Origin: Streptosporangiaceae bacterium
Lineage (GTDB): Bacteria; Actinomycetota; Actinomycetes; Streptosporangiales; Streptosporangiaceae
Direction: 5' to 3'
DNA length: 14,804 nucleotides
NCBI GenBank assembly: GCA_030040475.1
Contig: JASHTQ010000661.1
Span: forward strand, 1-14,804
Shown: piece by piece, positions 8,296 through 14,141 of the stretch
How positions within the stretch are numbered: position 1 is the first letter of the stretch
Layout: each line of letters begins with the position of its first letter
Program-made: the position numbers and the translations under genes
Notes under the pieces: model-generated
The model's database searches: none
The model's input: the letters and a program-made list of their open reading frames with translations, nothing else
Told to the model about the DNA's origin: nothing

Positions 8296-9591
8296 CTAGT
8301 CAGGCCCCATGGTCCCGCGAACCGGGCGGTACGGGGAAGGGTCCTGTCCGTCCTGCGGAAGGGCCGCCTCCTGGGCGGTTGCCACCTGGACCTCAGTCAC
8401 CTGGATCTCGGTGACCTGGACCTGCGCCGGCTGAGGTGCGGAGCCCGGAACGGGCGGGGTTTGCGGCGGGGCCGGAGGAGCGGTGGCCTGCCACGCCTCG
8501 CGGACCAGCACCTGGAGGGCGCCGGCTGCCGGGATGGACAGCAGCGCCGCGACGAAGCCGCCGAACACGCCGCCGACGAGGTCGCCGAGGGAGGCGCCGA
8601 CCAGCACGGCCATCAGCACGAGCAGTGGGTTGATCTTCACCGTCCTGCTCATGATGACCGGGTTCAGGATGTGGTTCTCGACCTGGGTGTAGACGAGGAA
8701 CACCACCAGGGTGACGACGCCGGCCGTGGTGCCCTGGGTGAACGCGAACAGGACGGTCGGGATGCCCGCCAGCGCCCCGCCGACCATGGGCAGGAAGTCC
8801 ACGAGCGCGACCCACAGTCCCCACAGCAGCGGGAACGGGACGCCCACGATCATCAGCGTCACGAACACCACGGCCCCGGCGATGAGCGAGGTCAGCAGGT
8901 TGCCGAGCATGTAGCCGGTGACGCTGCTGCTGACTTCGCCCGCCACCCTGGTGACCGCGGCCGCCCGGGCCGGGGCCATGTGGCTTAGCACCCCGCGCCG
9001 CATCTTCGGACCCTCAAGGAGCAGGAGCAGCACCAGGACGAAGATCGTGAACAGCTCGATCACCAGCGAGATGGCGCCCTTGCCGACGGTCAGCACGGGC
9101 TTGCTGAGCGACTCGGCGTAGCTGACCAGCTTGGGCGCGTTCTTCTGCACCCAGGCCTGGATGTGGTACTTGGTCGCGAGGTGGCCGATCCAGCCCTGGC
9201 CGTGCTGCGCCTTGGCCACGTAGCCGGGCAGCTTGGCGGCCAGGTCGGTGATCCCGTTGACCAGGGGATTGCCGAACTCGTAGGCCAGGACGGCGAGCAG
9301 GACCAGGGCCACGGCGGTGACGACCGTCACGGCCAGTCCCCGGCGCGGGACCCCGTGCTGTTGCAGCGCCACCACGATCGGGTTGAGCAGGATCGCCACG
9401 AACCCGGCCACGACGATCACGAGCATGAGGTCGCGCAGCCGGTAGATCAGCTGGCCGGCCAGGTACACGGCCGCCACCACCGCGACCGCTACCAGGATGG
9501 TCTGCAGCGGGATATGCCGCTTGTCGGCGGCCTTCCACAGCCGGGCCAGCCGGCCCTGCGGCGGCGCGGACCCGGGATGCTCGTCCTCCAC
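8296..9591 (-). CDS. AI-2E/PerM family membrane protein
   Basis: Predicted polytopic membrane protein of the AI-2E/PerM family, 431 residues with about eight membrane segments: roughly 31-49, 53-74, 86-106, 172-193, 232-250, 255-285, 289-304 and 322-365. Typical features are the long soluble loop between TM3 and TM4 (107-171) and the ~EGPKMR motif after TM4. The [19 protein letters not shown] and [21 protein letters not shown] segments (260-323) are strongly conserved in the family. Members are variously described as autoinducer-2 exporters or Na+/H+ antiporters, so a substrate cannot be stated. The C-terminal tail (370-431) is Pro/Gln/Val-rich with a VTE-x-Q repeat. The start GTG (9589-9591) has no clear ribosome site; no better in-frame start is visible. 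It lies 46 bases after the P450 and 26 before glgC. Confidence 0.88.
   Translation of the reverse strand: MEDEHPGSAPPQGRLARLWKAADKRHIPLQTILVAVAVVAAVYLAGQLIYRLRDLMLVIVVAGFVAILLNPIVVALQQHGVPRRGLAVTVVTAVALVLLAVLAYEFGNPLVNGITDLAAKLPGYVAKAQHGQGWIGHLATKYHIQAWVQKNAPKLVSYAESLSKPVLTVGKGAISLVIELFTIFVLVLLLLLEGPKMRRGVLSHMAPARAAAVTRVAGEVSSSVTGYMLGNLLTSLIAGAVVFVTLMIVGVPFPLLWGLWVALVDFLPMVGGALAGIPTVLFAFTQGTTAGVVTLVVFLVYTQVENHILNPVIMSRTVKINPLLVLMAVLVGASLGDLVGGVFGGFVAALLSIPAAGALQVLVREAWQATAPPAPPQTPPVPGSAPQPAQVQVTEIQVTEVQVATAQEAALPQDGQDPSPYRPVRGTMGPD
8383..8427 (-). repeat. 15-base tandem repeat (3 units) in the AI-2E protein tail
   Basis: Three near-identical 15-base units start at 8383, 8398 and 8413 (plus-strand pattern ACCTGGA(C/T)CT). 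They encode the tail [13 protein letters not shown], that is V-T-E-[IV]-Q copies. The period is a multiple of three, so copy-number change would keep the frame. The tail is polar and not part of the membrane core. Confidence 0.7.
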
Positions 9592-9637
9592 CGGACAAGC
9601 ATGCCAGGCCGGCGCGGCTTACGGGGACTCGCGCTGG

Positions 9638-10846
9638 TCAGCGGATCCGGACGGGGAGCGTGCGCGGGCCGCGGACCTGGCCGCCTGACCAGGTGACGGC
9701 CGCGGGATCGGCGAGCTCGAAGTCCGGGTAGCGGGCCAGCCACTCCTGCAGCGCCACCCGCAGCTCCATCCTGGCCAGGTTGGAGCCGAGGCAGCGATGC
9801 CGGCCCAGCCCGAAGGCGGCGTGCCGGTTCCTGGCCCGGTCGAGCTGGATCTCGTCGGGGTCTTCGAAGACGCTCGGGTCCCTGTTCGCGGCCGGGAACG
9901 GCAGCAGCAGCCAGTCGCCCTCCTTCAGCGGGCAGCCGTGGAAGTCGAAGTCCTTGGCGACGAGCCTGGCCATGGTGACCGGCGCGTAGGCGCGCAGGAA
10001 CTCCTCGACCGCGGTGTCCATCAGCGCGGGCTCGGTGGCCAGCCGGCGGCGGTCCCCTGGATGCCGGGCCAGGTGCCACAGCGCGGCGCCGATCGCGGAC
10101 CAGGTGGTGTCGATCCCGGCGATCATCAGCAGGATCATGGTGCCGCGGACGTGCTCGACGGACAGCGGCGCACCGCCGACCTCCGCGCCGAGCAGGAACG
10201 AGGTGAGGTCGTCCCGCGGCCGCGTGGTGTGCTCGGCTATCTGGGCGTCCATGTAGTCGTCGAGTTCCCTCAGCGTCTCCCGCCGCTCGTCGGCGGACTG
10301 GTCGACGTCCTCGAGCACCTGGCGGATGAAGCGCCGGAAGATGTCCGCGTCTTCCTGCGGGAAGCCGAGGAACCTGACGATGACCCGGACAGGGATGTGC
10401 TGCGCGTAGTCGGTCGCCGCGTCCAGGGCCGTGCGTCCCCGCGTGGCGGCGAGCAGCTCACGGCACAGTTCCCTGGTGAACGGCTCGAGCGCGGCGATCG
10501 GGCCGGGCGTGAACGCGGGCAGCAGCATCTTGCGGATGATGCCGTGGTACGGCGGGTCCGAGGTGATCGGCGGGGACAGCCCGATCGGCGCGGGCAGGTC
10601 GTCGGGACCCGGCCGCCGTTCGCTGACCACGATCGAGCGCGAGGTGAAGTGCTCGGTGTCGTAGGCGACCTCGGACACGAGCTCGTGCGTCACCGGCAGC
10701 CACGTCCCGCCGTAGCGGTCGCTGTGCGCGACCGGGCAGCGCTGCCGCAGTTCTGCCCAGATCGGGTACGGGTCGGCGGCCCAGCCGGGGTCGGTGTGGT
10801 CGAAGTCGGTGGCCCAGTCGCTGACCGGCGGGTGGCGGCTGGTCAC
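9638..10846 (-). CDS. Cytochrome P450 monooxygenase
   Basis: Soluble bacterial class-I P450, 402 residues, the usual size, inserting oxygen into an organic substrate using electrons from a ferredoxin. The I-helix oxygen-activation motif is AGIDTT (243-248). The K-helix ExxR is E282-FL-R285, and the heme loop is FGLGRHRC (345-352) with the thiolate ligand C352 followed by LGSNLARMEL. The end VRGPRTLPVRI and TWSGGQ are shared by several actinobacterial P450 groups whose CYP number I cannot assign. The GTG start at 10844-10846 shares GTGA with the stop of the upstream ferredoxin gene, so the two are translationally coupled and the ferredoxin is its probable redox partner. No reductase gene lies in the window. 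Substrate unknown; the adjacent acyl-CoA dehydrogenase hints at a lipid or terpenoid acid, which is inference only. Confidence 0.95.
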   Translation of the reverse strand: MTSRHPPVSDWATDFDHTDPGWAADPYPIWAELRQRCPVAHSDRYGGTWLPVTHELVSEVAYDTEHFTSRSIVVSERRPGPDDLPAPIGLSPPITSDPPYHGIIRKMLLPAFTPGPIAALEPFTRELCRELLAATRGRTALDAATDYAQHIPVRVIVRFLGFPQEDADIFRRFIRQVLEDVDQSADERRETLRELDDYMDAQIAEHTTRPRDDLTSFLLGAEVGGAPLSVEHVRGTMILLMIAGIDTTWSAIGAALWHLARHPGDRRRLATEPALMDTAVEEFLRAYAPVTMARLVAKDFDFHGCPLKEGDWLLLPFPAANRDPSVFEDPDEIQLDRARNRHAAFGLGRHRCLGSNLARMELRVALQEWLARYPDFELADPAAVTWSGGQVRGPRTLPVRIR

Positions 10847-11061
10847 GGTTCTGCCTTGGTCAGGGAGATCGCCTGCTCCGGGCAGTTGTCCACCGCCAGG
10901 CGGGCCCGGCTCACCAGGTTCACGGGCACCAGGCCCTCGCCGACCTCGGAGGACATGCCGAGCTCGTCGAGGTCGAACAGGTCGGGCGACACGCTGTAGC
11001 AGCGGTTATGCCCCTGGCACTTGTCCGGGTCGACGTGCACGCGGAAGGTTCCTGCGGTCAC
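10843..11061 (-). CDS. 3Fe-4S ferredoxin, P450 partner type
   Basis: Small cytoplasmic electron carrier of 72 residues. The cluster pattern is C15-QG-H18-NR-C21 with C60-P, so cysteines at 15, 21 and 60 bind the cluster. Position 18 is His instead of the fourth cysteine, which is the hallmark of single [3Fe-4S] ferredoxins found beside actinobacterial P450s. The length and the N-terminal VHVDPDKCQGHNRC segment are standard. The start GTG (11059-11061) has GGGAGGG about 8 bases upstream. The stop overlaps the P450 start by 4 bases (GTGA). It therefore most probably delivers electrons from an NAD(P)H-dependent reductase elsewhere in the genome to the neighbouring P450. Confidence 0.95.
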   Translation of the reverse strand: MTAGTFRVHVDPDKCQGHNRCYSVSPDLFDLDELGMSSEVGEGLVPVNLVSRARLAVDNCPEQAISLTKAEP

Positions 11062-11076
11062 TCGGGCGCCCTCCCT

Positions 11077-11119
11077 CGGGCTCGGCGGCTGGGTTCTCCC
11101 AGGCTACGACGCGAGCCCG
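11077..11119 (-). promoter_or_regulatory. Nested hairpin between acyl-CoA dehydrogenase and ferredoxin genes
   Basis: The outer arms CGGGCTCG (11077-11084) and CGAGCCCG (11112-11119) pair perfectly over 8 bp. Inside them a second perfect hairpin, CTGGG-TTCT-CCCAG, occupies 11089-11102. The structure fills most of the 76-base gap and ends just before the ferredoxin ribosome site. It could be a terminator for the upstream gene, an attenuator or an mRNA stabiliser; no T-run follows, so I do not choose. Confidence 0.5.
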
Positions 11120-11137
11120 GCCGGGGTCACTGATGAT

Positions 11138-12364
11138 TTAGCGGACGTCCAGGCCTGTCACGGCGCGGCCGATGATCAGGCGCTGGATTTCGCTCGTTCC
11201 CTCGAAAATGGTGAAGATCTTCGCGTCGCGGTGCCAGCGCTCGACGGGAAAGTCCCTGGTGTACCCGTTGCCGCCGAGGATCTGGACGGCCTGCTCGGTG
11301 ACCCGCACCGCGGTCTCACCCGCGACGAGCTTGGACATCGACCCCTCGGCGTAGCCGAACGCCTTGCCGTGCCGCGCCATCCAGGCCGCCCGCCAGACCA
11401 GCAGGCGCGCCGCGTCGACCGAGGCGCGCATGTCCGCGAGCATGAACGCCACCGCCTGGTTCTGCCCGATCGGCCGGCCGAACTGCACCCGGGTGCGCGA
11501 GTACTCGGCCGCGTACTCGGCGGCCGCCCGCGCGATGCCGACGGCCATCGCCGCGACGCCAGGCCTGGACGCCTCGAACGTCTTCATCGCGGCCTGATCT
11601 CCCCCGCGGCCGCCCTCCCGGACCCTGGCCAGCCGTTCCTCGAGCCGATCCCGGCCGCCGAGCAGGCACCGCCCCGGCACGCGCACGTCGGCAAGCACGA
11701 CCTCGGCGGTATGCGACGCGCGGATCCCGTGCTTGCGGAACTTCTGCCCCATCGACAGGCCCGCCGTCTGCGGCGGGACGGCGAAGGTGGCCTGCCCGCG
11801 GGAGCCGAGCGCCGGGTCCACCGACGCGACCACGACGTGCACGGTGGCGATGCCGCCGTTGGTGGCCCAGGTCTTGACGCCGTTGAGCACCCACTCGTCG
11901 GCTGCCTCGTCATAGACGGCACGGGTCCTGATCGCGCCGACGTCGCTGCCCGCGTCGGGCTCCGAGGAGCAGAACGCGCCGAGCTTGACGTCCCCCGGGC
12001 CGCCGAACATCTGCGGGCACCACTCCCCGACCTGCTCCGGCGTCCCGTTCGCGACCACCGCGAGCGCGGCGAGCGAACTGCCCGCCAGGGCCATGCCGAT
12101 GCCCGCGTCGCCCCAGAACAGCTCCTCGAACGCGACCGGGATGCCGAGCCCGGACGGCTCGAGGTACTGCTGCGCGTAGAAGTCGAGGGAGTACAGCCCG
12201 ATCTTGGCCGCCTCCTCGAGCACCGGCCACGGGGTTTCCTCGCGCTCGTCCCATTCCGCGGCCGCGGGCCTGATCACCGACTCCGCGAACCCGTGCAGCC
12301 AGTCCCTCGTGCGCGTCAGGTCATCGCCCAGCTCCAGCGAGAACCCAGTGCCCTGCTCCGGCAT
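11138..12364 (-). CDS. Acyl-CoA dehydrogenase
   Basis: FAD-dependent enzyme that introduces a 2,3-double bond into an acyl-CoA thioester, 408 residues, close to the usual 380-410. The N-terminal helical domain runs to ~120. The FAD-binding middle strand domain contains [19 protein letters not shown] (131-149) and [16 protein letters not shown] (158-173). The C-terminal helical domain carries [14 protein letters not shown] (292-305) and the signature [24 protein letters not shown] (360-383). The catalytic base is predicted at E388 in FEGTSEIQR. The ATG start at 12362-12364 has GGAGG only 4 bases upstream, a tight spacing. Two small palindromes lie just upstream. It is the first gene of a minus-strand run that continues with ferredoxin and P450. 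Chain-length or branched substrate preference cannot be read from sequence by eye. Confidence 0.94.
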   Translation of the reverse strand: MPEQGTGFSLELGDDLTRTRDWLHGFAESVIRPAAAEWDEREETPWPVLEEAAKIGLYSLDFYAQQYLEPSGLGIPVAFEELFWGDAGIGMALAGSSLAALAVVANGTPEQVGEWCPQMFGGPGDVKLGAFCSSEPDAGSDVGAIRTRAVYDEAADEWVLNGVKTWATNGGIATVHVVVASVDPALGSRGQATFAVPPQTAGLSMGQKFRKHGIRASHTAEVVLADVRVPGRCLLGGRDRLEERLARVREGGRGGDQAAMKTFEASRPGVAAMAVGIARAAAEYAAEYSRTRVQFGRPIGQNQAVAFMLADMRASVDAARLLVWRAAWMARHGKAFGYAEGSMSKLVAGETAVRVTEQAVQILGGNGYTRDFPVERWHRDAKIFTIFEGTSEIQRLIIGRAVTGLDVR

Positions 12365-12383
12365 GCCGCCTCCGCCCAGTTAA

Positions 12384-12399
12384 GTTACTCGAAGGTAAC
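12384..12399 (-). promoter_or_regulatory. Candidate operator GTTAC-N6-GTAAC before the acyl-CoA dehydrogenase
   Basis: Perfect 5-bp inverted repeat GTTAC (12384-12388) / GTAAC (12395-12399), with a 6-base spacer, begins 20 bases upstream of the start codon. The layout resembles TTAC...GTAA operators used by TetR-family regulators of fatty-acid genes in actinobacteria; that parallel is from general knowledge, and no regulator gene is next to it. Confidence 0.35.
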
Positions 12400-12439
12400 A
12401 TCGGGCTACCGACCGTAGAAAGGCGATCCCGGGTAATCA

Positions 12440-12455
12440 CGGGAAATTTATCCCG
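12440..12455 (-). promoter_or_regulatory. Short palindrome CGGGA-N6-TCCCG, possible regulatory site
   Basis: Arms CGGGA (12440-12444) and TCCCG (12451-12455) flank an A/T-only centre (12445-12450), unusual in this GC-rich window. It lies ~75 bases upstream of the acyl-CoA dehydrogenase start and could be an activator or repressor site; unproven. Confidence 0.25.
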
Positions 12456-12483
12456 AACGAACGGTGGTACCACTCCCCCCGCC

Positions 12484-12554
12484 GCCTCGGCGAAGCCGCC
12501 GCTGCGCCGCTCCGCCTCGGCGAAGCCGCCGCGCTGCCTCGGCGAAGCCGCCGC
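12484..12554. repeat. Three copies of a 19-base hairpin-forming repeat
   Basis: The exact sequence GCCTCGGCGAAGCCGCCGC occurs at 12484-12502, 12514-12532 and 12536-12554, with 11- and 3-base spacers. Each copy contains CGGC-GAA-GCCG, a 4-bp stem with a 3-base loop (TTC on the minus strand). The three copies are therefore a row of small hairpins. They lie upstream of the acyl-CoA dehydrogenase and end 2 bases before the large inverted repeat at 12556. The minus-strand reading gives GGFAEA peptides in an open frame, which I treat as spurious. Confidence 0.85.
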
Positions 12555-12555
12555 T

Positions 12556-12615
12556 GCGGAATGAAACCCCGCTTTCAGCACCCTGGAGGGTCGTGGAACC
12601 GGGGTTTCATTCCGC
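12556..12615. repeat. Perfect 16-bp inverted repeat with 28-base loop
   Basis: GCGGAATGAAACCCCG (12556-12571) pairs exactly with CGGGGTTTCATTCCGC (12600-12615). The loop holds a further perfect hairpin ACCCT-GG-AGGGT (12580-12591). The length and perfection exceed the other intergenic stems in the window. It may be a terminator for the VanX-like gene read on the minus strand, a REP/BIME-like dispersed element, or a small non-autonomous mobile element; no transposase or clear target duplication is seen. Confidence 0.85.
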
Positions 12616-12631
12616 TCGGGCCGCGGCCCGA
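12616..12631. repeat. 16-base perfect palindrome
   Basis: TCGGGCCGCGGCCCGA at 12616-12631 is its own reverse complement. It directly abuts the 16-bp inverted repeat ending at 12615 and could extrude as a hairpin in DNA or RNA. Confidence 0.7.
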
Positions 12632-12651
12632 ATGCCCCGGCTGCACCACGA

Positions 12652-12688
12652 GCCGCTCAGCGCCACGCTGGCATCACATCTGAGCGGC
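12652..12688 (-). terminator. Nested hairpin, possible terminator of the VanX-like gene
   Basis: Arms GCCGCTCAG (12652-12660) and CTGAGCGGC (12680-12688) pair perfectly over 9 bp. Within the loop GCCA-CGC-TGGC (12662-12672) forms a second stem. It lies ~120 bases past the VanX-like stop codon on the minus strand. There is no T-run. The remaining bases 12689-12808 show nothing I can identify. Confidence 0.45.
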
Positions 12689-12808
12689 CCGGGGGGACGA
12701 AGCCGGCACCGGTTACCCGAAGAACGTGCCCAGCGACACCTGCACCACGTCGGCCGTTTCCGTCGGCTGACCCTGATGGCGGTCGCAGGACGGAGCTGCG
12801 TGGCCGCG

Positions 12809-13459
12809 TTAGCGCGGGCCGTACAGCGCCGTGTCGCGGGAGGTCTGGAAGGCCCAGTATCGGTCGCCGTAGGACCAGTGCCACCATTCGGCCGGGTAGT
12901 TGATGAACCCGGCTGCGTCCATGGCGGCGGCGAGAATCTGCCGGTTATGCCGGGCTGGCTCGGGGACGGGATGATCGGTTCGTGAACCCTCGCCCGGCTG
13001 GTTGAACCCCCAGCCCATCTCGGCGTACTGGCCGTGATGGAGGAGGACCAGGTCGACGGCACCGCCGGTGCTGTGAGGCGGCGCGCTGCCTGGCGGGGCA
13101 GTGAACCTGGTGTTTTCCCGGATCAGCTCTGGCCCGGCGAGGCCGGGCCGGCGGGTCTGCAGCTCGTTCAGGCTCTCGTGCCAGATGCGCTCCTGGACCC
13201 AGACGGGACGCCAGCCTTCCTTGATCTGGAGCCGGTACCCCTCCGGAAGGTATCCCTGGGCGCGGACGAGCCGCCTGGCGACGCCGGAGCGCACCTGGAA
13301 CGGATTGTCTGATAGCCGTTGTACGCGAGCCCTTGTCACGTCGACCGCCAGCTCCTGGAAGGTGCCGAGATCGACAAGCGGCTCACCGATATCGACAATG
13401 CCGCAGGCCAGGACCTGCGGATCGGCTATCAGGACCGTGGGATCAGCGTAGGTTTGCAC
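12809..13459 (-). CDS. VanX-like D-alanyl-D-alanine dipeptidase (M15D)
   Basis: Predicted zinc peptidase of family M15D that splits the D-Ala-D-Ala dipeptide, 216 residues against 202 for VanX. All the VanX active-site residues are visible at a near-constant offset. They are zinc ligands H129 and D136 in PPHSTGGAVDL (SxHxxGxAxD pattern), H194 in EWWHW, the catalytic base E191, and the transition-state arginine R84 in KEGWRP. No signal peptide is evident, so it is probably cytoplasmic. There are no vanH or vanA ligase genes beside it, so it is not a classic glycopeptide-resistance cluster; D-Ala-D-Ala recycling or wall turnover is more likely. The start GTG (13457-13459) has no ribosome site, but a -10-like TACGAT lies 6 bases upstream, fitting a leaderless mRNA. 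It is divergent from a small GntR-type gene that may regulate it. Confidence 0.9.
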   Translation of the reverse strand: MQTYADPTVLIADPQVLACGIVDIGEPLVDLGTFQELAVDVTRARVQRLSDNPFQVRSGVARRLVRAQGYLPEGYRLQIKEGWRPVWVQERIWHESLNELQTRRPGLAGPELIRENTRFTAPPGSAPPHSTGGAVDLVLLHHGQYAEMGWGFNQPGEGSRTDHPVPEPARHNRQILAAAMDAAGFINYPAEWWHWSYGDRYWAFQTSRDTALYGPR

Positions 13460-13465
13460 GGGCCG

Positions 13466-13493
13466 ATCGTAGTGTTCACGATCCGCGTGTCAC
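13466..13493 (-). promoter_or_regulatory. Candidate leaderless promoter of the VanX-like gene
   Basis: Read on the minus strand, GTGACA (plus positions 13488-13493, five of six matches to TTGACA) is followed after 16 bases by TACGAT (13466-13471, TANNNT type). The start codon GTG begins 6 bases further on. Transcription would then begin at or next to the start codon, which explains the missing ribosome binding site. Confidence 0.5.
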
Positions 13494-13580
13494 AGTCCTT
13501 GATCCGCGGCGGGTACCGGGCTGGATGCGGGCGGTCCATGATCGTTTATGGATGGTCGACTACTTTCGAGACTCATCGGG

Positions 13581-13586
13581 TAGTAT
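13581..13586 (+). promoter_or_regulatory. Candidate -10 box of the small GntR gene, leaderless
   Basis: TAGTAT at 13581-13586 ends 6 bases before the ATG at 13593, so transcription would begin at the start codon. The -35 is weak (TCGACT at 13556-13561, 19-base spacer). A 5-bp inverted repeat ACTAC (13559-13563) / GTAGT (13580-13584) spans the promoter and overlaps the -10. This could let the encoded regulator repress itself. The rest of the 133-base gap holds the opposing promoter. Confidence 0.45.
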
Positions 13587-13592
13587 TCGGGC

Positions 13593-13847
13593 ATGACGGC
13601 AGCCGCACAGCCAGATCCGCGAGCGTATATGCGGCTGGCCGCACTCGTCCGCGAGCAGATCGCCGACGGGAGGCTCGTCCCGGGTTGCCAGCTTCCCTCG
13701 ATCGCGGTGCTGCGCCGGGAGCAGGGCCACTCGCGGCAGACGGTCGGCAAGGCGATGCACGTCCTCGAGGGCGAGGGCCTGATCTACCGGGTGCCGGGGC
13801 TCGGCTACTACGTCAGCTGGGACGCGGCGGGCGTCGCCAGGTTCTGA
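13593..13847 (+). CDS. Small GntR-type winged-helix regulator
   Basis: DNA-binding protein of only 84 residues, consisting of little more than a GntR-type winged helix. RAYMRLAALVREQIADGRLVPGCQLPSIAVLRREQGHSRQTVGKAMHVLEGEGLIYRVPGLGYYV (~10-74) shows the family pattern: first helix, PG..LPS, helix-turn-helix with SRQTV recognition helix, L...GLI and the G.GYYV wing. The usual C-terminal ligand-binding domain (FadR, HutC or YtrA types) is absent, so it may dimerise or sense in another way, as in the short KorSA-like regulators of actinobacteria. The ATG at 13593 has no ribosome site and a -10 box 6 bases upstream. Being divergent from the VanX-like gene, it is a natural candidate to control that gene and itself. 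Confidence 0.88.
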   Translation: MTAAAQPDPRAYMRLAALVREQIADGRLVPGCQLPSIAVLRREQGHSRQTVGKAMHVLEGEGLIYRVPGLGYYVSWDAAGVARF

Positions 13848-13915
13848 CGCGCTGGTCCTGGCCCCGGGGACCGCTCCGCCGCGACGGCTGACATGAACGA
13901 GCGAGATGCGGGTAG

Positions 13916-13941
13916 GCACTGCTGACACTGCGGTGCAGTGC
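13916..13941 (+). promoter_or_regulatory. Alternative hairpins upstream of the small charged protein gene
   Basis: The right arm GCAGTG (13935-13940) can pair with either of two CACTGC copies (13917-13922 and 13926-13931). The outer pairing extends to 7 bp (GCACTGC 13916-13922 / GCAGTGC 13935-13941). It stops just before the ribosome site AAGGAG (13947-13952). It may be an operator or a structured leader of the small gene; otherwise the 114-base gap after the GntR gene is featureless. Confidence 0.35.
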
Positions 13942-13961
13942 TGCGGAAGGAGTGATCGATC

Positions 13962-14135
13962 GTGGGCTTGTTCAGGGGATCGAGGCGCGCGGGGCGGCAC
14001 GCCGCCGGGCCGACCCGGCGGGAGCGCAGGGCCGCGGAGCGGACCGCGAAGGCCGAGGCGTCGCTGCAGGAGACGGAACAGAGGATCCACCAGCTCGCCG
14101 ACGAGGTGCGCGCCGACCTGAAGAGCTCGTCCTAG
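13962..14135 (+). CDS. Small highly charged helical protein, function unknown
   Basis: A 57-residue frame from GTG 13962 to TAG 14133-14135. The protein begins MGLFRGSRRAGRHAAG, continues TRRERRAAERTAKAEASL and ends in QETEQRIHQLADEVRADLKSSS: a basic N-terminus followed by a long amphipathic, probably coiled-coil helix (~18-53). It has no membrane segment, signal peptide or cysteine. Support for a real gene comes from AAGGAG at 13947-13952 with a 9-base spacer, an almost complete G/C bias at third positions and a stop placed 6 bases from the opposing gene's stop. I do not recognise the family. A competing longer frame from 13952 runs into the opposing regulator gene and lacks these properties. 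Confidence 0.65.
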   Translation: MGLFRGSRRAGRHAAGPTRRERRAAERTAKAEASLQETEQRIHQLADEVRADLKSSS

Positions 14136-14141
14136 CTGCGG

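Noticed and set aside
12484..12554. CRISPR-like array
   Set aside because: The repeats are 19 bases with spacers of 11 and 3 bases, and no cas genes are present; this does not fit a CRISPR array.
12321..12581. Minus-strand frame encoding GGFAEA repeats across the repeat region
   Set aside because: The peptide repeats simply translate the 19-base hairpin repeats. The frame overlaps the start of the acyl-CoA dehydrogenase, and no ribosome site supports it.
12809..13847. Possible glycopeptide-resistance (van) cluster
   Set aside because: Only a VanX-like dipeptidase is present. No VanH dehydrogenase, VanA/B ligase or VanRS two-component genes are adjacent, and the neighbour is a GntR-type regulator.
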